In this document: positions 43,007-54,747 of the stretch, in pieces
Layout: the number at the start of each line of letters is the position of its first letter
Numbering within the stretch: the stretch's first letter is position 1
NCBI RefSeq assembly: GCF_020010905.1
Contig: NZ_JAGJBY010000001.1
Span: 868,001 to 932,000, forward strand
Length of the DNA stretch: 64,000 bases
DNA from: Streptomyces acidiscabies
Lineage (GTDB): Bacteria > Actinomycetota > Actinomycetes > Streptomycetales > Streptomycetaceae
Reading direction: 5' to 3'
Made by a program: the position numbers and the translations under genes
The notes under the pieces: model-generated
What the model was told of the DNA's origin: nothing
Databases searched by the model: none
The model's input: only the letters and a program-made list of their open reading frames with translations

Positions 43007-43507
43007 TCACGTGACGCCTTCGCACCCCGAAGACCTCCGCCGCCACGGCACCTCCTCCCCCTCGAACCCCTCCGCGATCCGTCGGCTGATCTCCTCCAGC
43101 TGGCCCACCTGTTCCTCCGTGAGCTGGTCGAACAGCACCGAGCGGACCGTCTCGACGTGGCCCGGCGCGGTGCGCTCCAGGATCGTCAGGCCTTCCTCCG
43201 TGAGCGCCGCGATGCTGCCCCGCTTGTCCCACCGGCACTGCTCGCGCCGGACCAGACCGTCCTTTTCCAGCCGAGTCACGGCATACGTCAGACGGCTGCG
43301 CGTGATCTTCGTACTCTCGGCGAGGTCCGTCATGCGCATGCGGTGTTCCGGAGCGTCGGAGAGGTTGGCGAGGATGGAGTAGTAGAGGTGCGGCATCCCG
43401 GCGTCCTGCTGGAGCTGCCGGTCGAGTGCGTCCTCCACCAGGAACAGCGCGGAGACGTACGCGCGCCAGGCGCGCAGCTCGTCGGGACTGAGCCAGCGGG
43501 TCGTCAT
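43007..43507 (-). CDS. MarR-family regulator
   Basis: 166 residues with a MarR winged helix: HRMRMTDLAESTKITRSRLT (recognition helix) and the wing KDGLVRREQCRWDKRGSIAALTEEG. The dimer helices are at both ends. It lies between ribA and the divergent ribD-like gene, with similar TTCA-TTGAA palindromes in both intergenic regions, so it probably autoregulates and controls both. The ATG at 43507 is the MarR start; the frame continues upstream only as an antisense shadow of the ribD-like gene. Confidence 0.88.
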   Translation of the reverse strand: MTTRWLSPDELRAWRAYVSALFLVEDALDRQLQQDAGMPHLYYSILANLSDAPEHRMRMTDLAESTKITRSRLTYAVTRLEKDGLVRREQCRWDKRGSIAALTEEGLTILERTAPGHVETVRSVLFDQLTEEQVGQLEEISRRIAEGFEGEEVPWRRRSSGCEGVT

Positions 43508-43524
43508 ACGACCAGTGTAGTTTT

Positions 43525-43540
43525 GTTTCAAACTTGAACC
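43525..43540. promoter_or_regulatory. Candidate MarR operator between marR and ribD-like gene
   Basis: TTCAAACTTGAA (43527-43538) is a perfect 12-bp palindrome apart from its central AC pair, within GTTTCAAACTTGAACC. It lies 20 bp from the MarR start and 52 bp from the ribD-like start, over the likely divergent promoters. Confidence 0.55.
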
Positions 43541-43591
43541 AAGCGCCGCCATGCCAAGCATCAGCCATACGAGCCTGGGGAGACCGCACCG

Positions 43592-44698
43592 ATGCCCTAC
43601 CCGTACGTCCTCCTCTCCGCCGCCGTCTCCCTCGACGGCTACCTCGACGACACCGCCCCCGACCGCCTCCTCCTCTCCGGCCCCGCCGACTTCGACCGCG
43701 TCGACGAGGTCCGCGCCTCCGTCGACGCGATCCTGATCGGCGCCGGCACGATCCGCGCCGACAACCCGCGCCTCCTCGTCTACTCCGAGGGCCGCCGCGC
43801 CGCCCGCGTCGCCGAGGGCCGCGCCGAGTACCCCCTGAAGGTGACGGTCACGGCGTCCGGGGACCTCGATCCCGACGCCAAGTTCTGGCACACCGGCGGG
43901 GAGAAGGCCGTCTATACGACCGACCTGGGCGCCCAGCGCGTCGCAGGACTCGGGATCCGCGCCGACGTCGTCCCCCTGGGCCCGGAGCTGGACTGGCACC
44001 GGCTGCTCACGGACCTGTACGAGCGCGGCGTCCGGCGGCTCATGGTCGAGGGCGGGGGCACGGTCCACACGCAGCTCATCCAGGCGGGGCTGGCCGATGA
44101 ACTCCAGCTCGTGGTGGCCCCGTTGTTCGTCGGGGACCCCAAGGCGCCCCGGCTGTTCGGGCCCGGCGAGTACGAGCGCGGCCGGCTCCGGCTGATCGAG
44201 ACGCGGCAGATCGAGGACGTCGTCCTGATGCGGTACCGGCCGGGCGTGACCCCGGCCGACCACCACTGGCTGGCCCTCGCCTGCGACCTCGCCGCACTCT
44301 GCCCGCCCTCGGAGACCGCCTTCAGCGTCGGCGCGGTGATCGTCGCGCAGGACGGTACGGAGATGGCGCGCGGCTTCTCGAGAGAGGGCGCCGACACGGT
44401 CGTCCACGCGGAGGAGTCGGCGCTCGCGAAGCTGGACCCGGCGGATCCGAGGCTGGCCACGGCGACGGTGTACTCCAGCCTGGAGCCCTGCGCCCGGAGG
44501 GCCTCGCGGCCGGCGCCGTGCGCGCGGTTGATCCTGGACGCGGGGGTGCGGCGGGTGGTGACGGCGTGGGTGGAGCCGGACACCTTTGTTCAGGACGCGG
44601 ACGGGAACGGGTTGCTGCGGGACGCGGGGGTGGACGTGGTGCTGCTGCCGGAGTACGAGAAGGTGGCAAAGGCGCCGAATGGTCATCTATTGGGGTGA
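43592..44698 (+). CDS. RibD-like bifunctional protein with swapped domains
   Basis: 368 residues. Residues 1-215 form a RibD_C/dihydrofolate-reductase-like reductase (VSLDGYLDD, GAGTIRADNP, MVEGGGTVHTQLI). Residues about 225-368 form a zinc deaminase with HAE (272-274) and the Cys pair at 300 and 310 (EPCARRASRPAPC). Canonical RibD has the deaminase first. Both catalytic motifs are intact, so it should still deaminate and reduce the RibA product. The order implies an independent fusion. ATG after GGGGAGA. It is controlled together with ribA, by inference. Confidence 0.88.
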   Translation: MPYPYVLLSAAVSLDGYLDDTAPDRLLLSGPADFDRVDEVRASVDAILIGAGTIRADNPRLLVYSEGRRAARVAEGRAEYPLKVTVTASGDLDPDAKFWHTGGEKAVYTTDLGAQRVAGLGIRADVVPLGPELDWHRLLTDLYERGVRRLMVEGGGTVHTQLIQAGLADELQLVVAPLFVGDPKAPRLFGPGEYERGRLRLIETRQIEDVVLMRYRPGVTPADHHWLALACDLAALCPPSETAFSVGAVIVAQDGTEMARGFSREGADTVVHAEESALAKLDPADPRLATATVYSSLEPCARRASRPAPCARLILDAGVRRVVTAWVEPDTFVQDADGNGLLRDAGVDVVLLPEYEKVAKAPNGHLLG

Positions 44699-44739
44699 TA
44701 CGACTGGCGGGGGTGCGGGCGGGCGGTGACGCTGCCCAC

Positions 44740-45954
44740 ATGAGGTCAGTCAAAGCCGTAACCGCCCTCCTCCTGGGCGCAGCCCTAGCCGCCTGTTCCA
44801 CCTCCACCGACAGCACCCGCCAGATGGCCCGAGCCCTCCCCCCGGACGCGTCCTTCACGCACCCGGGGGTCCTCGTGAACGACGTCCAGCTCGACGTCGC
44901 CCGCGAGAACGTGCAGGCCGGCAAACAGCCCTGGCTGCGCGCCTACCTGGACATGCGGGACAGCAAGTACGGCTCGTACAAGTACCGGCCGGAGCCGTAC
45001 GAGAGTGTCGACTGCCCCGGCGGCGACCAGCCGAACCGCCCCGCGCACGGGTGTGTGGAGGAGCGGCAGGACGCGATCGCCGCGTACACGCAGGCCCTGC
45101 TGTTCCGGGTGACCGGCAAGCAGGCGCACGCCGTGAAGGCGCGGGAGATCATGGACGCCTGGTCGGGGAAGATCCGGCAGCACACGGAGGACGACGCCGG
45201 GTTGCAGACCGCGTGGGCGGGCTCGACGTGGGCGCGGGCGGCGGAGATCGTCCGGCACACGCCGGGGGCGGGGTGGCCGTCAGCGCGCGTGACCAGGTTC
45301 GAGGACATGCTGAGGAACGCGTACCTCCCCGTCGTAACGAGAGAAGTCCCGGACTACAACGGGAACTGGGACCTCGCGATGACGGACGCGGCGATCGGCA
45401 TCGGGGTCTTCACGAACGACCACAAGGTCTTCGACCGGGCGCTGAGCAGGTTCCGGGCGCGGGTCCCGGCGTACTTCTATCTCGCGAAGGACGGCAGAGT
45501 GCCGATCGCGCCCGCTCGCTCGGGGCTCGACGACCCGGCGAAGCTCACGAAGTACTGGTTCGGGCAGACGACGTTCAAGGACGGCGTCTCCCAGGAGACG
45601 TGCCGCAACTTCAAGCACGCCGGGTACTCGCTGGCCGCGGCCTCGCACATCGCGGAGACGGCCTGGCACCAGGGCGTCGACCTGTACGGCGAGGCCAAGG
45701 ACCGGCTGAAGGCGGCGGCCGAGCTGCACGCGCGCTACCAGGAGGGCGAGAAGGCCCCGGCGTGGCTGTGCGGCGGGAAGGTCGACCGCAACATGGGCCC
45801 CGACCTGGAGGTCCTGGTCAACCACCTGGAGGGCCGCCTCGGCGAGTCCGTCCCGGCGGCGCACCGGCTGGTGGAGCGGCACCGGCCCGCCGGTACGGAC
45901 GATCTGTTCGTGGCCTGGGAGACGCTGACGCACGCGCGTAACCCGGGGTTGTAG
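44740..45954 (+). CDS. Alginate-lyase-family lipoprotein
   Basis: 404 residues. The signal peptide ends in the lipobox LAAC (Cys18), so it is anchored outside the membrane. The body is an (alpha/alpha)-toroid of the alginate lyase family (PL5-like PF05426): the conserved DYNGNWDLAMTDAAIGIGVFT and FKHAGYSLAAASHIAETAWHQG helices. It probably cleaves an acidic polysaccharide by beta-elimination; true substrate not determined. The ATG at 44740 fits the signal peptide. It is followed by a strong hairpin. Confidence 0.82.
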   Translation: MRSVKAVTALLLGAALAACSTSTDSTRQMARALPPDASFTHPGVLVNDVQLDVARENVQAGKQPWLRAYLDMRDSKYGSYKYRPEPYESVDCPGGDQPNRPAHGCVEERQDAIAAYTQALLFRVTGKQAHAVKAREIMDAWSGKIRQHTEDDAGLQTAWAGSTWARAAEIVRHTPGAGWPSARVTRFEDMLRNAYLPVVTREVPDYNGNWDLAMTDAAIGIGVFTNDHKVFDRALSRFRARVPAYFYLAKDGRVPIAPARSGLDDPAKLTKYWFGQTTFKDGVSQETCRNFKHAGYSLAAASHIAETAWHQGVDLYGEAKDRLKAAAELHARYQEGEKAPAWLCGGKVDRNMGPDLEVLVNHLEGRLGESVPAAHRLVERHRPAGTDDLFVAWETLTHARNPGL

Positions 45955-45966
45955 GTTCGGCCGCTT

Positions 45967-45990
45967 CGTCAGCAGGAGGTCCTGCTGACG
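45967..45990 (+). terminator. Terminator after the alginate-lyase gene
   Basis: Perfect 10-bp stem CGTCAGCAGG (45967-45976) with CCTGCTGACG (45981-45990) and a 4-base loop, 12 bases after the stop codon. Confidence 0.75.
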
Positions 45991-46199
45991 ACGGCAACCT
46001 TCTCGTCCTCCGCGGCAACCAGGGGGTGGTCGACTCGAACTACCGGATGGACGGGCATGAGGGCAACGAAGCACGCCGCGCCGAGGCCGTGGCGCAGGCG
46101 CGGACCGGTCACGGGACCGGGCACTGTTAGGCCGCGCCCCCGTTGTTGTTGAGCATGCAGCTAACGCGCACTTCCTGGGTAGGAGAGGCCGACCGGGGG

Positions 46200-46730
46200 A
46201 TGGTCCTCGATGACGCGTCCGTGGAGTTCCACGAATTCTTCGAACGCCACTATGCCGAGCTCGCCCGGCTGGCACACCTGCTGACCGGCGAGGCCGACGC
46301 GGCGGACGACCTCGCGGCGGATGCCCTGGTCGCCCTGTGGCAGCGCTGGGACCGGTTGCGGCAGGCCGACCACCCGCTCGCCTACGCCCGTGGTGTGGTG
46401 GCCAACCTGGCGCGGGGACGGGTCCGCAGCGCGGTGCGGGAGCGACGCCGGATCACGCTGTTCTGGTCCCGCAGCCCCGAGAAGGTGGACGGGCCGGACG
46501 CGGCGGCCGTGCTGGACGTCCGCGCGGCGCTCGCCCGGCTGCCGTACCGCAAGCGCGCCTGCGTGGTGCTGAGACATGCCCTCGACCTGTCGGAGAAGGA
46601 GACGGCGGCAGCGCTGGGCATATCCGTCGGGACGGTGAAGAGCCAGACCTCGAAGGGAATGGCCGAGCTGAAGAAGCTACTGGGCGCACACGCGGCCGGG
46701 GACCTGGTGCAAGGAAGGAGGAACCGGTGA
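46200..46730 (+). CDS. ECF-type (SigE-family) sigma factor
   Basis: 176 residues. Region 2 is EFHEFFERHYAELARLAHLLTG with the AADDLAADALVALWQRW segment; region 4 is LARLPYRKRACVVLRHALDL with the helix-turn-helix SEKETAAALGISVGTVKSQT. It matches the actinobacterial SigE family (SigE-like TIGR02983). The ATG at 46200 has AGGAGAGG 10 bases upstream; an ATG at 46155 is open but lacks a ribosome site. The stop overlaps the GTG of the next gene, a membrane anti-sigma candidate. Its likely regulon includes the xylanase downstream. Confidence 0.88.
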   Translation: MVLDDASVEFHEFFERHYAELARLAHLLTGEADAADDLAADALVALWQRWDRLRQADHPLAYARGVVANLARGRVRSAVRERRRITLFWSRSPEKVDGPDAAAVLDVRAALARLPYRKRACVVLRHALDLSEKETAAALGISVGTVKSQTSKGMAELKKLLGAHAAGDLVQGRRNR

Positions 46731-47524
46731 ACGAGGACATCGACGACATCGACCGTCGGCTGCGCGAGGCCGCCGAGGCCCACCGGCCCGACCATGCGCG
46801 GATGCTGGCCCGGGTGGAACGCGGCATGGCCGGCCCCACCGTCCGGCACCGCGCGCGACCGTTCGCGAGGTCCGGGACCAGGGTCGCCCTCGCCGGGCTC
46901 GCCGCCACCGGCATCCTGACGACCGGCGGCCTCGCCGTCGCCGCCATCGTCGCGAAGCCGCCGCCCACCGTGACCACGCCCGCCACCCTGCCCCCGGCCG
47001 TCAGCTCCCCGCCGCCGACATCGGCCCGCCCCACCCCGGTCGCGCCGCCCCCGGTCCCCAGCCCGGGCAGTTCGCGCCCGACTCCGTCGGCCACCGGTCC
47101 CTCGTCGTCGCCGACCGCCGACGAGAGCCGGAACGGGCCGCTGCGGTCGTCCGGCTCGCTGGATGCGAAGAGCACCGTCTACTGGACGCAGAGCGACCTC
47201 TTCCTCACGACGACCCAGCCGCTCACCTCGCTCACGGTCGAGATCCGGATCGTGCAGACCGGCGGGGCGAAGAGCACCGGCACCTGGCAGACCTTGCCGG
47301 CTGACGACTTCACCGTCACCGTCCAGGAGGCCGATGGCGCGCTGGTCTACCGCTGGGTCCTCAAGCCGGGCCTGACCGTGCCGGCCGGGAACCATGAGTT
47401 CGCCGCGCAGTTCAACAACGGCACCGACGGCGCGCACAGTGCCACGGGCGACGGCTACCGCGTCGACGCACAGGGTGCGGGCGGCTCAGCGTCGGTCCGG
47501 GGAGGGTACGTCCCGACCCGGTGA
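46727..47524 (+). CDS. Membrane anti-sigma factor with extracytoplasmic beta domain
   Basis: 265 residues. The N-terminal ~50 are a basic, helical cytoplasmic part that likely binds the sigma factor. One transmembrane segment lies at about 50-74, then a Pro/Ser/Thr linker (75-140). A C-terminal beta-rich domain (about 150-255) has three Trp and repeated Thr strands reminiscent of carbohydrate-binding modules. The design parallels clostridial RsgI proteins, which sense polysaccharide outside and release a sigma factor inside. Translationally coupled (GTGA) to the sigma gene; 85 bp before the xylanase gene. Confidence 0.75.
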   Translation: MNEDIDDIDRRLREAAEAHRPDHARMLARVERGMAGPTVRHRARPFARSGTRVALAGLAATGILTTGGLAVAAIVAKPPPTVTTPATLPPAVSSPPPTSARPTPVAPPPVPSPGSSRPTPSATGPSSSPTADESRNGPLRSSGSLDAKSTVYWTQSDLFLTTTQPLTSLTVEIRIVQTGGAKSTGTWQTLPADDFTVTVQEADGALVYRWVLKPGLTVPAGNHEFAAQFNNGTDGAHSATGDGYRVDAQGAGGSASVRGGYVPTR

Positions 47525-47573
47525 ACGCCGCTGAGCGGCAACCTTTGCGGGTGTGGCGGCAACTGGCAGATGA

Positions 47574-50063
<2,490 letters not shown>

Positions 50064-50072
50064 GCATGAACG

Positions 50073-50107
50073 AAAGGCGCCCCCCTCGAAGAGAGGGGGG
50101 CGCCTTT
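50073..50107. terminator. Bidirectional terminator after the xylanase
   Basis: A perfect 15-bp stem (50073-50087 with 50093-50107) with a 5-base loop starts with AAA and ends with TTT, so it works on both strands. It separates the xylanase from the convergent lectin-domain gene. Confidence 0.9.
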
Positions 50108-50119
50108 CGTCGTCTTCAC

Positions 50120-51928
50120 CTACTTGAGCGTCGTACCGCCCGCGTTGCGGTACGCGATCGTCTTGTTGATCAGGTTCCCGCCGTCGGTTTCGGGCGTCGT
50201 CTGCTCCGTCCATCCGGCGCCGAACATCAGGCCGGCGATGTGGGCGTTCGCCACCTGGTCCATGTGGCCGAAGAACCAGTCCACCTTGTCGTCCTTGAAG
50301 TGGCCGGGGGTGTTGTTGCCCGCCATGTTGCCCACGGGGATCTGCCACAGGACGACCGGCTTGCCCACGGACTCGGCCATCGTCTTCCAGAACTTCAGCG
50401 AGGCGGCGGCCTTCTGGTCGTTCCAGAAGTGGTCACTGCCGCCGTGGGCCGGCTGTGCGTACCAGCCCGCGTCGCGGTCCGACACGTCGGTGGCCAGGAA
50501 GTCGGCGTTTTTCGCGCCGAGGTCCGCGTAGTCCTTGACGCACGCCTGGAGGTCGCTCTCCCAGTTGAAGCAGGAGAGGTGCAGGCCCACGGCGGTGTTC
50601 GGGGCGTACTTGCGTGCCATCGAGATCAGGCACTGGGCGAGTCCGGAGGCGCTGTTCTCCTGCGATCCGCAGTCCGTCGGGTTCGAGGCCGTGACCTGCG
50701 CGGGGACCTGGTGCAGGTTGCCGAGGGACCGGGCGAAGCCCCAGAAGTCGGGCTCCAGGTCGATCGCGTCCTGCGAGGTGCCGATCTTCTGGAGGAAGAA
50801 GCGGTAGTCGTTCAGGTACTTGGTGAGCAGGTCGGTCCTGTTGATGGCCTTGACCTCGCCGGGGCCGTCGCCCTCGCCCGCCGCGTCTCCGAGGTCGCGC
50901 AGCGAGTACCAGGTCCACAGGTACTTCTGCGGGCGCGACTTGCCCTGGTAGGTGGCCTTGGCCGCCTGGGCGTCCTGCCAGGTCACCTGGTTTCCGGGCG
51001 CCGTGCTGGTGCCGCCCCAGCAGCCCCACCAGGCCGACCACTCAGCCTTGCAGCGCGATGCCGTATAGGCCTCCGACGAGGGCGCGGGCTGGCTGTGTAT
51101 GTAGGCGTAGCGCATGTCGAACGGCGCGGCGTTCGCCGAGGCGTCAGTCATCGAGCCGCCGATGAGGATCTTGTCGCTGCCCATGAAACGCGTCGTCGAG
51201 CTGCCGCCACCGGCCGTGGGCGTCGGAGACGCGGACGAAGGCGAGGACGACGGGCGCGGGGCGCTCGGAGCCGGGCTCGCGGGGGCGCTGCCGCTCGGGG
51301 TGGTGGGCGTACCGCCGCCGCTGACGTTCCCTACCGCGACCAGCTTCCACTGCTGGTCGGCGCCGCTCCCGTCGCGGTTCTGGACGACGTTGCCCCCGTC
51401 GGCCTTGACGGCCTTGTCGACACCGACAGCCATGCCGCTGAAGCGGTTGACCAGTCGCAGGTAGCCGTCCGACGACTTGGCCAGTTTGAACTGCTGGTTG
51501 GAGGCGTTCTGGTCTTTCCACTGCACGAGCGCGGAGCCGGCGGTCTTCGACCAGCCGAGGTCGTCCAGCACCTTGCCGGAGGTCCGGTTCTTCAGCCGGT
51601 AGTACCCGTCACCCGCGTCGATGAACTGCCACTGCTGGTTGGCCCCGCCGTGGCGCGCCCACTGCACCACCGCCGCGCCGTCGTTCTTGGCGGCGCCGCG
51701 GTCGTCCAGCACCTTGCCGCTGTTGCGGTTGACCAGCACGTACCACTTCTTCAGATCCAGGGTGTCCTGCTTCTGGTCCGCCGAAGCCTGGCTGACCACG
51801 ACAGCCGAGCCGGCCACGACCACCAGGGCGAGTCCTCCCCAGAGCCCCCGACGTGCGAGCAACCGACGGCCGCGATGCTTCGGACGCCCACCGTGCGTAC
51901 CGGGGACGTGCTCTCGTTCCAGGGGCAT
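50120..51928 (-). CDS. Secreted ricin-lectin protein with glycosidase-like domain
   Basis: 602 residues. A basic start and hydrophobic segment (about 25-48) form a signal or anchor. A ricin-type beta-trefoil (CBM13) spans about 52-200, with three repeats ending NQQWQF, NQQFKL and DQQWKL. A Pro/Ser/Thr linker follows. The C-terminal ~350 residues look like a TIM-barrel glycosidase, rich in Trp and with acidic segments such as DLEPDFWGF, but I cannot assign a GH family. The ATG at 51928 is preferred (AAGAGAG upstream) to the ATG at 51955. Confidence 0.8.
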   Translation of the reverse strand: MPLEREHVPGTHGGRPKHRGRRLLARRGLWGGLALVVVAGSAVVVSQASADQKQDTLDLKKWYVLVNRNSGKVLDDRGAAKNDGAAVVQWARHGGANQQWQFIDAGDGYYRLKNRTSGKVLDDLGWSKTAGSALVQWKDQNASNQQFKLAKSSDGYLRLVNRFSGMAVGVDKAVKADGGNVVQNRDGSGADQQWKLVAVGNVSGGGTPTTPSGSAPASPAPSAPRPSSSPSSASPTPTAGGGSSTTRFMGSDKILIGGSMTDASANAAPFDMRYAYIHSQPAPSSEAYTASRCKAEWSAWWGCWGGTSTAPGNQVTWQDAQAAKATYQGKSRPQKYLWTWYSLRDLGDAAGEGDGPGEVKAINRTDLLTKYLNDYRFFLQKIGTSQDAIDLEPDFWGFARSLGNLHQVPAQVTASNPTDCGSQENSASGLAQCLISMARKYAPNTAVGLHLSCFNWESDLQACVKDYADLGAKNADFLATDVSDRDAGWYAQPAHGGSDHFWNDQKAAASLKFWKTMAESVGKPVVLWQIPVGNMAGNNTPGHFKDDKVDWFFGHMDQVANAHIAGLMFGAGWTEQTTPETDGGNLINKTIAYRNAGGTTLK

Positions 51929-52075
51929 GCCTGTGCTCTCTTTCACCTGTCGCATGTGGCCGGACCGCTTGGCCGGACGACACTGAGTGGTCGGAGAGGC
52001 CGAAAAGGTTGCCGCGAAGATCCACAGAACCGGTTTGGTGATCCGCCCTGTGTCTGCATATAGTTAAGCCAACGG

Positions 52076-52149
52076 CGCGGGGTGGAGCAGCTCGGTAGCT
52101 CGCTGGGCTCATAACCCAGAGGTCGCAGGTTCAAATCCTGTCCCCGCTA
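52076..52149 (+). tRNA. Initiator tRNA-Met (CAT)
   Basis: 74 nt with discriminator A. Anticodon loop CTCATAA (CAT) sits between CTGGG and CCCAG, giving the three G-C pairs that mark initiator tRNA. The 1-72 position is a C-T mismatch, a second initiator hallmark. The acceptor is otherwise CGCGGGG with CCCCGC. CCA is not encoded. Confidence 0.93.
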
Positions 52150-52153
52150 CTGA

Positions 52154-52193
52154 AAAAGAACCGGGATCCTGGAAACAGGGTCCCGGTTCTTTT
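52154..52193 (+). terminator. Terminator of initiator tRNA
   Basis: An 18-bp stem with one mismatch (52154-52171 with 52176-52193), loop GAAA, ending in a T run. It starts 5 bases after the tRNA. Confidence 0.88.
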
Positions 52194-52364
52194 GTGTCCT
52201 CTGCCGGTTACTCTGCGTATCGCGATGTTCTCACCAGCACCCCAACTCGCCCGTTTTTCCCTGTGGTTGACCCAATAATCCCGGGCCGAAAATGTTTGTC
52301 GATCAAGAAGAACGGCTTGGAAACGGGCCCCCGGGTCGATTAACGTTCGATAACGCAGCACGGT

Positions 52365-52548
52365 TGTCCCAGCCGTCACAAGAGACGGCTCCGTGCGCAC
52401 GCGCCGAATCCCGCGAGGGAACCGGGGAACCACCACCTTGGGGTGAATCACGCGGACGCCACCGCTCACGAGCGGTCGGTTTACGCGCGTAGGAGACCTT
52501 CCCGCTCCGAACCCGTCAGCTAACCCGGTAGGCGGCGGAAGGAAAGGA
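52365..52548 (+). ncRNA. c-di-AMP (ydaO/yuaA) riboswitch
   Basis: The leader of the M23 peptidase gene contains the conserved ydaO/yuaA blocks in order: CCGAATCCCGCGAGGGAACC, GGGGAACCACC, TTGGGGTGAATC, and CCGAACCCGTCAGCTAACCC with GGTAGGCG before GGAAGGA. These blocks form the two ligand pockets of the c-di-AMP aptamer. In Streptomyces this riboswitch turns off cell-wall hydrolase genes when c-di-AMP is high. The 52194-52364 stretch shows nothing else. The aptamer limits are approximate. Confidence 0.93.
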
Positions 52549-52558
52549 GTGCGCCCGC

Positions 52559-53554
52559 GTGGCGAACCCGACTGCCCAGGAAACCCCCAAGCCGACCTTC
52601 GGGTTCGGCGGCTACCGCGCCGAGGACGAGGGCCCCTGGGAGGAGTGGAACCCCACCGCCGACTCCCTCGCGCCGGTCAAGGGCAAGCACCGCGTCGCCA
52701 AGCAGCGCACCGGTGGCGGCGGCTTCGCCCGCAGCTCCACGGTTCTCGGCGTCGGCGTCATCGCCGCCGTCAGCGCGGGCGGCATGGCCAGCGCCAACAC
52801 GGGCAACGCGCCCGTCTCCATCAACGTCGCCGACATACCCGGCGTCGGCTCCCTCGTCTCCGACGACGGTGACCAGGCCAAGGACCCCGCGCCGATCAGC
52901 AACATCGTCGCCGAGGCCGGCCAGGAGTCCTCCGACGCCGCCGAGGCGCTGCGCAGCCGGATCATCGCGCAGGCCGAGTCCCAGCAGACGCAGGCCGAGC
53001 AGCAGGCGAAGGTCGCCGCCCAGCGCGCCGAGGCCGAGGCCGCGTCGAAGGCCGCCAAGGCCGCGCAGGCCAACGTCTCGGACGCCAAGGAAGAGGCCGC
53101 CGCCGCCGTCAAGCGCAAGGCCGAGGAGGCGCGGCTCGCGGAGCTCGCCAAGCAGTACACGCTGCCGACCTCGTCGTACACCCTCACCTCGCGGTTCGGG
53201 CAGTCCGGGGCGCTGTGGTCGTCCGGCTACCACACCGGGCTCGACTTCGCGGCTCCTTCCGGGACGCTCATCAAGGCCGTCCACAGCGGGACCATCACGG
53301 AGGCCGGGTACGCCGGGTCCTACGGCTACCGCACCATCCTCACCCTGGATGACGGCACGCAGATCTGGTACGCCCACCAGTCGTCGATCAGCGTCAGTGT
53401 CGGCCAGAAGGTCGGTACGGGGGATGTCATCGGGCGGGTCGGGGCGACCGGGAACGTGACCGGGGCGCACCTGCACCTGGAGGTGCACCCCGATGGGGCC
53501 GCGACCGGGATCGACCCGATGGCCTGGCTGCGGGGCAACGGGCTGAACCCGTGA
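52559..53554 (+). CDS. M23-family cell-wall peptidase
   Basis: 331 residues. The N-terminus is long and cytoplasmic-like, with a hydrophobic segment (about 57-78) as signal or anchor. A Glu/Ala/Lys coiled coil runs at about 120-195, then a LytM/M23 domain (about 205-325). The zinc ligands are His and Asp in GYHTGLDFAAPSG, and the second pair in AHLHLEVH. It cuts peptidoglycan cross-bridges, probably during growth, development or spore germination. The GTG at 52559 lies just below the c-di-AMP riboswitch, with AAAGGAG upstream. Confidence 0.92.
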   Translation: MANPTAQETPKPTFGFGGYRAEDEGPWEEWNPTADSLAPVKGKHRVAKQRTGGGGFARSSTVLGVGVIAAVSAGGMASANTGNAPVSINVADIPGVGSLVSDDGDQAKDPAPISNIVAEAGQESSDAAEALRSRIIAQAESQQTQAEQQAKVAAQRAEAEAASKAAKAAQANVSDAKEEAAAAVKRKAEEARLAELAKQYTLPTSSYTLTSRFGQSGALWSSGYHTGLDFAAPSGTLIKAVHSGTITEAGYAGSYGYRTILTLDDGTQIWYAHQSSISVSVGQKVGTGDVIGRVGATGNVTGAHLHLEVHPDGAATGIDPMAWLRGNGLNP

Positions 53555-53572
53555 GGCTGTTGTAGGAGTCTG

Positions 53573-53603
53573 GGCCGCCTCGGTTTCGGGGCGGCCTTCT
53601 TTC
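53573..53603 (+). terminator. Terminator after the M23 peptidase gene
   Basis: Stem GGCCGCC (53573-53579) with GGCGGCC (53590-53596), inner TCGG/CGGG pairing, followed by TTCTTTC. Confidence 0.75.
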
Positions 53604-53664
53604 TGACCGGAACTTTGCGGTCGTCGCGGAATGTGTCCGTCCGGGTCCGCCGTTGACGTAGTAC

Positions 53665-54609
<945 letters not shown>

Positions 54610-54747
54610 CCGTACGAGGGTTGGCTTGCCGACCGGGGCTCGCTCCGGTCCGGGGGTTCCGGCGGCGGGGTGTGACGGCCCCGCTGCCGGAGAGCGGCTG
54701 TGGCCACCGGAAGCCTGCTCCCGTCCGCATCGTAAAATCGACTCACT

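Noticed and set aside
43508..44686. N-terminal extension of the MarR frame
   Set aside because: This part is antisense to the ribD-like gene; the MarR domain begins at the ATG at 43507.
45984..46131. Coding-like stretch after the alginate-lyase gene (DDGNLLVLRGNQGVV, ends in TAG)
   Set aside because: No start codon in frame with a ribosome site and it overlaps the terminator hairpin; could be a gene remnant but not supportable.
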